NCBI RefSeq assembly: GCF_000585335.1
Contig: NZ_KK073872.1
Location: 3,153,283 to 3,217,282, forward strand
Reading direction: 5' to 3'
DNA from: Cloacibacillus evryensis DSM 19522
GTDB lineage: Bacteria > Synergistota > Synergistia > Synergistales > Synergistaceae
Length of the DNA stretch: 64,000 bases
Part shown: positions 15,658 through 22,739 of the stretch, piece after piece
Position numbering within the stretch: the first letter of the stretch is position 1
How the letters are laid out: every line of letters begins with the position of its first letter
Notes under the pieces: generated by a model
The model's database searches: none
The model's input: the letters and a program-made list of their open reading frames with translations, nothing else
What the model was told of the DNA's origin: nothing
Made by a program: the position numbers and the translations under genes

Positions 15658-16446
15658 ATGGGCAAAAACAAACTTGCGATAGTGCGCGGGGGCGGAGACC
15701 TCGCCACGGGAGTGATATACCGGCTTTGGAGGTCAAAATTCGACGTGCTCTGTCTTGAGACGGCCCGCCCTCTTGTGGTGCGCAGGACCGTAGCCGCGGC
15801 GGAGGCCGTATTCGACGGGAAGTTTGAAATAGAGGATATGTGCGCCGTAAAGATCGGATCGCTTGCGGAATGGACCGACCGGCGCAAGGTGGCGGTGCTG
15901 GTCGACCCGGAGGGAAAATCGATCAGGGAGCTTTCTCCGTCCGTAGTCGTGGACGCGACGATGATGAAGCGTTACTCGGGGACTTCAAAAGATATGGCGC
16001 CGCTGGTACTTGCGCTCGGCCCCGGGTTCTCAGCGCCGGAGCAGGTACACGGCGTGATAGAGACGAAACGGGGACATTACCTCGGCAGGCTCATCACCAA
16101 CGGCTCCGCGATCCCCAACACGGGCGTCCCCGGGATGGAGATGGGCTACACCACGGAACGGTTGCTGCGTGCGCCCGCCGGCGGCTATGTAAAGAATGTG
16201 CGCGATATCGGCGACCACGTCGAGCGCGGAGAGCTGATCGCGGCAGTTGGCGAGGCAGAGGTCCGCGCCCAGATAAGCGGTATGCTTCGCGGCCTCATCC
16301 ACCCAAGCGTAAAGGTGGAGGCGGGGCTCAAGATAGGCGACGTCGATCCCAGAAACGTCAGGGAACACTGCTTCAGCATCACGGACAAAGCTCTGGCGAT
16401 CGCCGGCGGCGTGCTAGAGGCGATAATGGGCTTCGCCTGCCGCTGA
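15658..16446 (+). CDS. yqeB: YqeB/EF2563-family protein of selenium-dependent molybdenum hydroxylases
   Basis: This 262-residue protein opens with KLAIVRGGGDLATGVIYRL, the Rossmann-like start of the EF2563/YqeB family, and continues with the characteristic RLITNGSAIPNTGVPG and GGYVKNVRDIGDHVERGELIA regions. The family is known from comparative genomics to accompany molybdenum hydroxylases that need a labile selenium atom at the Mo site. Its biochemical role is not established, but maturation of the cofactor is the accepted idea. It lies in the second hydroxylase operon behind a GGGGGAAAGAGAG ribosome-binding region, 79 bp after the large subunit. Confidence 0.9.
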   Translation: MGKNKLAIVRGGGDLATGVIYRLWRSKFDVLCLETARPLVVRRTVAAAEAVFDGKFEIEDMCAVKIGSLAEWTDRRKVAVLVDPEGKSIRELSPSVVVDATMMKRYSGTSKDMAPLVLALGPGFSAPEQVHGVIETKRGHYLGRLITNGSAIPNTGVPGMEMGYTTERLLRAPAGGYVKNVRDIGDHVERGELIAAVGEAEVRAQISGMLRGLIHPSVKVEAGLKIGDVDPRNVREHCFSITDKALAIAGGVLEAIMGFACR

Positions 16447-16489
16447 CTTCAGGCGCGGCGGCCTTATGAAACGAAACGAGGGGCATTCG

Positions 16490-17050
16490 ATGAAGAAGAT
16501 ACTTGTCCTCAACGGGAGTCCGCAGAAAGACGACGGAACAAACATAATACTGAGAAGGCTCACCGAGGCATTAAACACCTCCGCGCCGGGTGCTGAAGCG
16601 GATAAATTTGATCTCGCCGCAAAGAAGATAAGCATCGGGCACTGCGGATACTGCGGCAAATGCAAAAGTATCAGCGGCGGCGAGTGCATATTCAACAACG
16701 CGGCCTCCGTCTTCATCAGAAAGGTATTCGTCGCCGACATTGTGGTGATAGGGACGCCGGTCTATTCGTGGGGGATCTCCTCGCAGCTCGAGATCGCGGT
16801 GAAAAAGCTCTTCGCGGAGGCGGTGGAGCTTCAGCGGCGCAGCCGCGGACTGATGCTGCTCACGGAAGATATGGAGGAACACTATAAAAAGACTTCGGCG
16901 AAGCTCGACGGGTATTTCCGCTTTGTCTCGGAACATCTGAGATGGAATTATCTCGGCTGCGTACCGTTTCCCGCCGTCGGAGGAAAGAGCGGCGACTGTG
17001 AAAGCGAGATACTGGGCAAAATAGCCGCGGTAAAAGAAAAATTGGCTTGA
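16490..17050 (+). CDS. Flavodoxin-fold iron-sulfur flavoprotein / NAD(P)H-dependent FMN reductase family
   Basis: This 186-residue protein has the FMN-binding start KKILVLNGSPQKDDGTN and a cysteine cluster CGYCGKC with a further Cys in GGECIFNN (about residues 50-68). That spacing resembles the compact Cys motif of archaeal-type iron-sulfur flavoproteins, so it may bind [4Fe-4S] plus FMN. The start at 16490 follows GAGGGGC; an in-frame ATG 24 bases earlier has no better site. As last gene of the operon it could accept or deliver electrons for the hydroxylase or for selenium/sulfur reduction. This role is inferred. Confidence 0.8.
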   Translation: MKKILVLNGSPQKDDGTNIILRRLTEALNTSAPGAEADKFDLAAKKISIGHCGYCGKCKSISGGECIFNNAASVFIRKVFVADIVVIGTPVYSWGISSQLEIAVKKLFAEAVELQRRSRGLMLLTEDMEEHYKKTSAKLDGYFRFVSEHLRWNYLGCVPFPAVGGKSGDCESEILGKIAAVKEKLA

Positions 17051-17083
17051 TTATATATTTTTTACCCATTCCAACGCCTGCTG

Positions 17084-17134
17084 CCGGAAGGGTGTCCCGC
17101 GCCAAACGCGGCCGGGGCGCCTTCCGGTTCTTTT
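17084..17134 (+). terminator. Terminator after the second hydroxylase operon
   Basis: The arms CCGGAAGG (17084-17091) and CCTTCCGG (17120-17127) close a G+C-rich hairpin with an inner CCCGCG/CGCG stem, followed by TTCTTTT. It separates the flavoprotein gene from the next IclR gene. Confidence 0.75.
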
Positions 17135-17189
17135 CACAAACAACGGGCTGGATCCACTTTGACGCGGGTTCCTTATTGATATTAACGCC

Positions 17190-17218
17190 TGACGAAATGC
17201 TCTGGACTGGGATATAAT
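17190..17218 (+). promoter_or_regulatory. Predicted promoter of the second IclR gene
   Basis: A perfect -10 box TATAAT lies at 17213-17218; the best -35 is TGACGA at 17190-17195 with 17-base spacing, which is weak. The gene starts about 27 bases after the predicted start point. Confidence 0.55.
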
Positions 17219-17251
17219 TAATTGATGCAACACAATTGAAGGAGAGAGACG

Positions 17252-17995
17252 ATGGCTGCTGCGGCTGGTGCGAATATAAAATACATGTCAAAGGTTTTCG
17301 AACTTTTTTTCCGATACAGGCTTGAGCTGTCGCTTCCCGAGACCGCGGCGCAATGCAGGACGACCGAATCTCAGGTCAAACCGATACTGGAAAAACTTGC
17401 CGAAAGGGGCTGGCTTTCCTTCTCAAAAGAAAAAAAGACATACCGCTATGGGATGATGCTCCTTCCGTTCACAAGGGAGGAGGTCATAAAGGCGGAGCTT
17501 GTACGCCAGTTCACGCCCGTAATGAAGCAGCTTTCAGAGGATTGCAGCCAAAGCGTGATGCTCAATTTTCTTGAGGGCATAAAATCCATCTGCATACAGA
17601 AGATAAATCCTAAAAACGCGATACACATCGCGGCAAGGGTCGGCAGCGAATCGCCGCTCCACGCCGGGAGCAGTTCGCGGGTGCTTCTTGCCTACGCGCC
17701 GGAGGCGGTGCGTAAAGAGGTGATGTCGTCTCCGCTCGAGAAATACACCCCCTTTACCATTACCTCTCCGGAAGAACTCAACGATTCGCTTTTTGAGATC
17801 CGCAGAACTGGCTGCTGCTGCAGCATAGAAGAACGGGACCCAGGAGCCGGAGCCGTCTCCTGCGCAATACTTGACGACAGCAACAACCTTTTGGCGGGGC
17901 TCTCGATCATCGGCACGCGCTTTGCTTATGAGACGGAAGGGGCGCTCTGGAAGGCGCTTCTTCTTGAGGCCGTCAAAAAAGTCAAACTGGCATAG
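17252..17995 (+). CDS. IclR-family regulator, paralogue of the 5.2-6.0 kb regulator
   Basis: This 247-residue protein has an IclR effector domain closely matching the regulator at 5233-5976 (HAGSSSRVLLAYAPEA against HAGASGRMLLAYAPEA, and KYTPFTITSPEEL against AFTPFTVTDPKLL). Its winged-helix region (about residues 10-60) is much less conserved, with AAQCRTTESQVKPILEKLAERGW. A CCC triplet in RRTGCCCSIEER stands where the paralogue has GYCESVEEM, which could allow metal or redox sensing. Its start follows AAGGAGAGAGACG. It has its own promoter and lies between the hydroxylase operon and the fur-like gene. Confidence 0.9.
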   Translation: MAAAAGANIKYMSKVFELFFRYRLELSLPETAAQCRTTESQVKPILEKLAERGWLSFSKEKKTYRYGMMLLPFTREEVIKAELVRQFTPVMKQLSEDCSQSVMLNFLEGIKSICIQKINPKNAIHIAARVGSESPLHAGSSSRVLLAYAPEAVRKEVMSSPLEKYTPFTITSPEELNDSLFEIRRTGCCCSIEERDPGAGAVSCAILDDSNNLLAGLSIIGTRFAYETEGALWKALLLEAVKKVKLA

Positions 17996-18008
17996 ACAAA
18001 ACAGAACG

Positions 18009-18037
18009 TTGTAACCTCAACCTGCTTGCAATATAAT
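18009..18037 (+). promoter_or_regulatory. Promoter of the fur-like gene
   Basis: TTGTAA (18009-18014) and TATAAT (18032-18037) are separated by exactly 17 bases. The -10 box forms the centre of the 33-bp palindrome. Confidence 0.85.
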
Positions 18038-18050
18038 TGCAAGCAGGTTG
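18018..18050. promoter_or_regulatory. 33-bp perfect palindromic operator over the fur-like promoter
   Basis: The arms CAACCTGCTTGCAAT (18018-18032) and ATTGCAAGCAGGTTG (18036-18050) are perfect 15-bp complements around ATA. The palindrome covers the spacer, the -10 box and the likely start point, the usual place for an autorepressor. The TTGCAAT-N3-ATTGCAA core has the dyad form of Fur/Zur/PerR-family sites but is not the classical Fur box. No T-run follows, so a terminator is unlikely. Confidence 0.88.
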
Positions 18051-18068
18051 CCGAGAGGGGGAGTTTTC

Positions 18069-18509
18069 TTGAATACGGAAAAAATCTTGAGCAGCGCCGG
18101 ACTGCGTACTACGCGCCAGCGCAGGGTCATACTTGAGCTGCTTATCCGGCATGGTTCGCCGATGTCGCACAGCGAGATTCTTTCGATGATCGACGACCAC
18201 CTGGACCGCGTCACTCTTTACCGCACGCTTGATACGCTGAAAAACTCCGGCATCGTCCATCAGGTGCAGGGCATTGACGGCGTGTGGCGCTTCTGCGCCC
18301 ACGAACAGGACACCGACGGCTGCCCCGGAGATCATCCGCATTTTCTCTGCCTCTCCTGCGGGAAGATGTTCTGCCTCCCCGGCCAGAAGATGCCGCGCGT
18401 GAACGTGCCCGAAGGAATGCATGTGGAGGGGAAGCAGCTTGTGGTATACGGCACATGTCCCGACTGCGCCGTCCAAAAGACGGAAGAAGAAAAGGAAGAG
18501 AATAAATGA
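18069..18509 (+). CDS. Fur-family metalloregulator
   Basis: This 146-residue protein has a Fur-type winged helix (about residues 8-70, with DDHLDRVTLYRTLDTLKNSGIV) and a dimerisation domain with the HPHFLCLSCGK region and a late CPDC pair, a two-CxxC structural zinc site. The TTG start at 18069 follows GAGGGGGAG; an earlier TTG at 18048 would place the ribosome-binding site inside the gene. The metal sensed cannot be read out; iron, zinc or molybdate-linked iron control are open. Its stop overlaps the next gene by four bases (ATGA). It probably binds the palindrome over its own promoter. Confidence 0.88.
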   Translation: MNTEKILSSAGLRTTRQRRVILELLIRHGSPMSHSEILSMIDDHLDRVTLYRTLDTLKNSGIVHQVQGIDGVWRFCAHEQDTDGCPGDHPHFLCLSCGKMFCLPGQKMPRVNVPEGMHVEGKQLVVYGTCPDCAVQKTEEEKEENK

Positions 18510-19552
18510 AGATCACAACGATCCCGCTGGAAGAGGCCGTCGGACTGCCGCTGGCCCACGACCTGACACAGATCGACGCGAAAAACCACAAAAAATCCGC
18601 CCGTTTTAAAAAGGGACAGGTGATAACCGAGGCCGACCTAGAGACGCTGCGCGGCATGGGACGTGAAAATCTCTCGATAATGGAGATGTCCCCCGGCGAC
18701 GTGCATGAGGATGACGCCGCCCGTCAGCTCGGCGAGGTCCTCTGCGGCGACAATCTGCGGCTGACGGAGCCATCCGAGGGACGCTGCAATCTCGTCGCCG
18801 AAAGCTCGGGGATACTCTGGTATCTCGCGGAGACGGTGAACCGCGTCAACCAGGACCCAGACTGGGTGCTTTCGGCGCTCGCGCCGCACCGCCCCGTGCT
18901 CGCGGGACAGGTGGTGGCTGGGTTCCGCATCCGCCCGCTCGTGATGGAGGACTACCGCGTGGAGCGCGCCGTCGCGGCTGTACGCGGAGGCAAACCTTTC
19001 ACGGTACTGCCCTTCAAACCGCTGAAGGTCGGACTGATAACGACCGGCAAAGAGATCGTCGACAAGAAGGTGGAGGACGCCTTTCGTCCCAAGCTGCTGG
19101 AAAAATTGTCGCGCCTCAACGGCACATTGATGGGGCAGCGCTTCCGCACCGATTCGCTTGAGCAGATAAGCGAGGCGATCGCCGCCTTCCTCAGCGAGGG
19201 GGCGGACGTGATAATCTGTACGGGCGGCATGAGCGTCGACGCGGACGACAAGACGCCGGGCGCCATTCGCAGCCGCTGCCGCAAGATCTCTTTCCAGGGC
19301 ACGCCGGCGCTGCCGGGAGCGATGCTGATGCTCGGCTGGGCCGAATCGCCTGAAGACGGACGCGACGTCGCGGTCATCGGCGCGCCGGCCTGCGTCGCCT
19401 TCGACGACAGGACGGCGCTCGATAAGCTGCTGCCCTTCGTATTCGCGGGCATGGAACCGGGAGACCTCGTGCGCCGGTGGGGCGTCGGCGGCCTCTGCGA
19501 ACACTGTCCCACCTGTCATTATCCCGCCTGTTCTTTCGCCGCGGGCAGTTAA
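18506..19552 (+). CDS. Molybdopterin-binding (MoeA/MoCF-domain) protein
   Basis: This 348-residue protein has a MoeA-like arrangement. The MoCF_biosynth domain covers about residues 172-290, with KVGLITTGKEIVDKK and ADVIICTGGMSVDADDKTPGAI, the pterin-binding signature. It is shorter than MoeA (about 400 residues), and a C-terminal CEHCPTCHYPAC cysteine cluster is unusual and may bind metal. It may insert metal, modify or hand over the molybdenum cofactor for the neighbouring hydroxylases. ATG overlaps the fur-like stop (ATGA), so both are made together. MoeA proper is less likely because of the missing C-terminal domain IV and the added Cys cluster. Confidence 0.82.
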   Translation: MKITTIPLEEAVGLPLAHDLTQIDAKNHKKSARFKKGQVITEADLETLRGMGRENLSIMEMSPGDVHEDDAARQLGEVLCGDNLRLTEPSEGRCNLVAESSGILWYLAETVNRVNQDPDWVLSALAPHRPVLAGQVVAGFRIRPLVMEDYRVERAVAAVRGGKPFTVLPFKPLKVGLITTGKEIVDKKVEDAFRPKLLEKLSRLNGTLMGQRFRTDSLEQISEAIAAFLSEGADVIICTGGMSVDADDKTPGAIRSRCRKISFQGTPALPGAMLMLGWAESPEDGRDVAVIGAPACVAFDDRTALDKLLPFVFAGMEPGDLVRRWGVGGLCEHCPTCHYPACSFAAGS

Positions 19553-19619
19553 AATTTGAGCGTTATACGCGCCGTGCGGTTTTCACCGTATAAAATATAT
19601 AAAAAATAGAGGCGATAGG

Positions 19620-20408
19620 ATGAATATCGAACTTTTAAATAAAATCAACGAAGAGGTGCAGGCGGGGAGATATGGCGTGCTCTGCACCGTGACGGGCGAG
19701 AGCGGCTCCACGCCGCGCAGCCGCGGGGCGTCGATGTGGGTGCGGCCTGACGGCAGCATCGCGGGGACGATCGGCGGCGGGCTCATCGAGTATGAGGCGA
19801 TACAGGAGGCTCTGCGGCTGATGAACAGCGGCGAGCCTTCGCGCACCTGGCATAAGAACTTGACGGAGCGCGACGGCATGGCCTGCGGCGGCAGCGCCGA
19901 CGTCTATATGGAGACGATCGGCCGCTGCGACGAGCTCGTCATCTTCGGCGGCGGCCATGTCGGGCGCGCGGTCGCCGAGCTGGGGGCATTCGCCGGCTTC
20001 CGCGTCACGGTCTGGGACGAGCGGCCGGAGTTCGCCAACGACGAACATATTCCATGGGCGCGCAACATCGCCTGCCCCATCGATAAGATATATGAAAACG
20101 GCATAACCCTCCACGAACGCAGCTACATCGTCATAATGACGCGCGGGCACGCGCTGGATGCCGAGGCCGTCGCCGTCACCGACAAAAAGCCGGGGGCCTA
20201 TTACGGCATGATCGGATCGCGCAGCAAGATAGCGACGGTGCGCAAGATGCTGCTTGAGCGCGGCGTGAGCGAGGAGCACCTCGACCGCATATACCAGCCG
20301 ATCGGGCTGCCGATCAAGGCCGAAACGCCAAACGAGATCGCCGTATCGGTAATGGCGGAGATAATAGCGGTAAAATACGGCGCCGATATCAAGAAACTGC
20401 GCGGATAG
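19620..20408 (+). CDS. xdhC: XdhC/CoxI-family molybdenum-hydroxylase maturation protein
   Basis: This 262-residue protein has both XdhC domains: an N-terminal XdhC_CoxI part with GESGSTPRSRGASMWV and GTIGGGLIEYEA plus the conserved Cys in GMACGGSADVY, and a C-terminal Rossmann part with LVIFGGGHVGRAVAEL and YYGMIGSRSKIATV. Known XdhC proteins bind the molybdenum cofactor, promote its sulfuration and insert it into xanthine dehydrogenase. In this locus it probably serves one or both hydroxylases. It lies 67 bp after the MoCF protein and has only a weak ribosome-binding site (GAGGCGATAGG). Confidence 0.93.
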   Translation: MNIELLNKINEEVQAGRYGVLCTVTGESGSTPRSRGASMWVRPDGSIAGTIGGGLIEYEAIQEALRLMNSGEPSRTWHKNLTERDGMACGGSADVYMETIGRCDELVIFGGGHVGRAVAELGAFAGFRVTVWDERPEFANDEHIPWARNIACPIDKIYENGITLHERSYIVIMTRGHALDAEAVAVTDKKPGAYYGMIGSRSKIATVRKMLLERGVSEEHLDRIYQPIGLPIKAETPNEIAVSVMAEIIAVKYGADIKKLRG

Positions 20409-20452
20409 ACAAGAAACGCATCCCAGGATCCGTTATTTACCCTTTGAGGCGG

Positions 20453-20490
20453 GACTTTCGTACTTTATAAGTATGAAAGTCTCTTTTTTC
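20453..20490 (+). terminator. Terminator after xdhC
   Basis: GACTTTCGTACTT (20453-20465) and AAGTATGAAAGTC (20469-20481) form a 13-bp stem with one mismatch, followed by TCTTTTTTC. It closes the molybdenum-cofactor block before the convergent IclR gene. Confidence 0.88.
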
Positions 20491-20592
20491 ATGCCGGGGT
20501 GAGGGCGGTCAAAGGTGAAACGCCGGCGGCGGCGCTTCACACGACGGGCGCCCGTCATACTGACGCGGCGGGATGGAATCAAGGGACGCCCG

Positions 20593-21342
20593 CTACAGTC
20601 TGGAGGAGATCTCCCTCGCCGCCGCCGCTACCTTGGCACCAAAAATGGCCGCGTCATAATCCGTGAAACGAAATGACGGCGCGGTGAGGCTGATGGCCGC
20701 CACGGGATAATTTTTTCGATTCAATATCGCCGCACCGATACAGCGGATATTTTCTTCATTCTCCTGGTTTTCTTCCGCGTATCCCTGATTTCGGAAGCGG
20801 GCTAGCATCTCTCTGAGCCTATCGGGAGAGGTCACTGTAAGCTTCGTCCTCGGCGTCATCTCCGCCCCGGCGAGATAGGCGTCCAGTTCAGCCTGCGGCA
20901 GCGCGGCAAGGATCGCGCGCCCGGCAGCGGTGCAGTAAAGCGGCAGCGCGGAGCCGAGCCGCGACCACCGCAGGACGACCGTCTGCGGGCTGTTCAGCCT
21001 GTCCGCATACTGCGCGCAGCCATGTTCGTACACCGACAGATGAACCGTCTCCTTTGATTCGTCGCGCAGCTGCCTCATATACGGCTGAGCCATCTCCGCT
21101 ATGCCCGAGGCCAGATGAAATCCGTTGCTCCACAACAGCACAGTAGGCCCCAGGCGATAGAGCCCCTCCTCCGTCTTAAGGATGACGTTGTCTTCGCAAA
21201 GAGTGTTCAGTATCCTGTGGACGGTGGCTTTTGGCATATCCAACTCCTTTGAGAGCTCGGAGATGCCGCTTGCTTTGTCGTTGTTGGCTATATAGTTCAT
21301 CAGTTTTATCGTCTTTCTCAATACGGCCACACCCTGGTCCAT
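20593..21342 (-). CDS. IclR-family regulator, likely of hexuronate/KDG catabolism
   Basis: This 249-residue regulator has an N-terminal winged helix (about residues 5-65; LDMPKATVHRILNTL) and an IclR effector domain (about 75-245). The start MDQGVAVLRK at 21342 has GGAGG eight bases upstream; an ATG at 21357 is in frame but overlaps an operator-like palindrome. It is divergent from kdgK and belongs to a different IclR branch from the two regulators of the hydroxylase region. KdgR-type IclR proteins commonly control kdgK, eda and uxu genes, which fits this position. Confidence 0.9.
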   Translation of the reverse strand: MDQGVAVLRKTIKLMNYIANNDKASGISELSKELDMPKATVHRILNTLCEDNVILKTEEGLYRLGPTVLLWSNGFHLASGIAEMAQPYMRQLRDESKETVHLSVYEHGCAQYADRLNSPQTVVLRWSRLGSALPLYCTAAGRAILAALPQAELDAYLAGAEMTPRTKLTVTSPDRLREMLARFRNQGYAEENQENEENIRCIGAAILNRKNYPVAAISLTAPSFRFTDYDAAIFGAKVAAAAREISSRL

Positions 21343-21356
21343 TCTCAATGCCTCCA

Positions 21357-21371
21357 TTCCATGTTATGGAA
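21357..21371. promoter_or_regulatory. Operator-like palindrome TTCCAT-GTT-ATGGAA
   Basis: Perfect 6-bp arms separated by three bases lie just upstream of the ribosome-binding site of the IclR gene. Autoregulation is likely. I could not find a second copy in front of kdgK or uxuB, so a wider role is open. Confidence 0.55.
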
Positions 21372-21433
21372 CAATATTCTACATAGAGTCAAAAAGCTGT
21401 CAAGCTGACTTTTTATTATTTTATAGAAAATAC

Positions 21434-21462
21434 TTGACAAACAATTATTACTTTGCTTTAAT
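21434..21462 (+). promoter_or_regulatory. Predicted promoter of the kdgK operon
   Basis: TTGACA (21434-21439), 17 bases, then TTTAAT (21457-21462). The leader would be about 237 bases long. Confidence 0.72.
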
Positions 21463-21705
21463 TAGCTCAACGATTCCGAATTACGATATACTGTTTCACA
21501 ATACAGAACATAAGGGTGCGATATGATACTCCGGCAGGGCTGCCGTCTCTTTTGGGCGTCTGCGGCGGGCTCAAACGCGATACCGGAGTAAGCGGTGAAA
21601 GTTTATATCTATGATATGACCGCAGCGCGGAGCCCCAAAAGCGGCGGCCAAGCGCACGGCAGCGATATATAAGATCACAGCCATATATTTGGGAGGCATT
21701 CAACT
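21463..21705 (+). other. Structured leader of the kdgK operon
   Basis: This leader contains a long-range complementarity: CTTTTGGG (near 21548-21555) with CCCAAAAG (near 21634-21641), extended by GCCG/CGGC, enclosing G+C-rich sequence. A partly palindromic CTGTTTCACAATACAG lies at about 21491-21506. I recognise no known riboswitch. No gene was found here. Confidence 0.4.
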
Positions 21706-22734
21706 ATGAAAAGGTACGTAACTTTTGGCGAACTGATGCTGAGACTTTCACCTCCTGGCCGCGAACTCCTCTTTCAAAGCCCGTCTCTGACGGCGACATT
21801 CGGAGGCGCCGAGGCGAACGTCGCCGTCTCTCTCGCGAACTACGGAGAGACGGTCTCGTTCGTAACGTCGCTCCCCAAGAACGCGGTGGCGGATTCGGCG
21901 CTTCGGGAGCTTCGCGGATTCGGTGTCGACACTTCGTTCATCCGGCGCGGCGGCGAGAGGGTCGGCATCTATTACGCGGAGGCCGGTTCCTGTATGAGAC
22001 CTTCGAAGGTCATCTACGACCGCGCACACTCTTCGATCACGGAGGTCTCGCCCGCGGATTTCAACTGGGAAGAAATCTTTGCCGGCGCGCACTGGTTCCA
22101 CACCACCGGCATCACGCCCGCGATCTCTGCCGGTACGGCGGCGGCGGCGCTCGAGGCGGTGAAGGCCGCCAAAAAATTCGGACTGCGGGTCTCCTGCGAC
22201 CTGAACTACAGGAAGAAGCTCTGGAAGTGGGGCAAGAGCCCGCAAGAGGTCATGACCGAGATGGCGGGCTGCGTTGACATTCTCATCGCAAACGAAGAGG
22301 ACTGTCAGAAATGCCTCGGTATCGAACTCGACGTCGACGTCACCGCCGGCAGCCTCGATTCCTCAAAATACAAGCTGCTCGCGGAAAAGATAATGAAGCG
22401 CTTTCCGAACATCTCCGCCCTCGCGGTCAGCCTCCGCGAAAGCGTCAGCGCCGATTGGAACAACTGGTCCATCGTCATGGCGACAAAGGAAGGCTTCTAC
22501 GTCAGCAAAAAATATGAGATAAGAAACATCGTCGACCGCATCGGCGGAGGGGATTCTTTCGGTTCGGGCCTCATCTGGGGGCTCAGCAACCTGGAGGGGC
22601 CGCAGGCGGCGATAGAGTTCGCGGCGGCGGCTTCCGCGCTGAAGCATACGATATACGGCGACTACAACAGGGTCACCGTGAAAGACGTGATGGCGCTCGC
22701 GGGCGGAGACGCCTCGGGGCGCGTTCAGAGGTGA
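21706..22734 (+). CDS. kdgK: 2-keto-3-deoxygluconate kinase (PfkB family)
   Basis: This 342-residue PfkB-family sugar kinase has the N-terminal TFGELMLRLSPPG and the FGGAEANVAVSLANYG substrate region, and the C-terminal ATP/anion-hole motif DRIGGGDSFGSGLIWG with its catalytic Asp. It would phosphorylate 2-keto-3-deoxygluconate to KDPG for the aldolase encoded next. GGGAGG precedes the ATG. The best match is KDG kinase from context (eda next, uxuA and uxuB downstream); other PfkB sugar kinases are possible from sequence alone. Confidence 0.9.
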   Translation: MKRYVTFGELMLRLSPPGRELLFQSPSLTATFGGAEANVAVSLANYGETVSFVTSLPKNAVADSALRELRGFGVDTSFIRRGGERVGIYYAEAGSCMRPSKVIYDRAHSSITEVSPADFNWEEIFAGAHWFHTTGITPAISAGTAAAALEAVKAAKKFGLRVSCDLNYRKKLWKWGKSPQEVMTEMAGCVDILIANEEDCQKCLGIELDVDVTAGSLDSSKYKLLAEKIMKRFPNISALAVSLRESVSADWNNWSIVMATKEGFYVSKKYEIRNIVDRIGGGDSFGSGLIWGLSNLEGPQAAIEFAAAASALKHTIYGDYNRVTVKDVMALAGGDASGRVQR

Positions 22735-22739
22735 ACACG

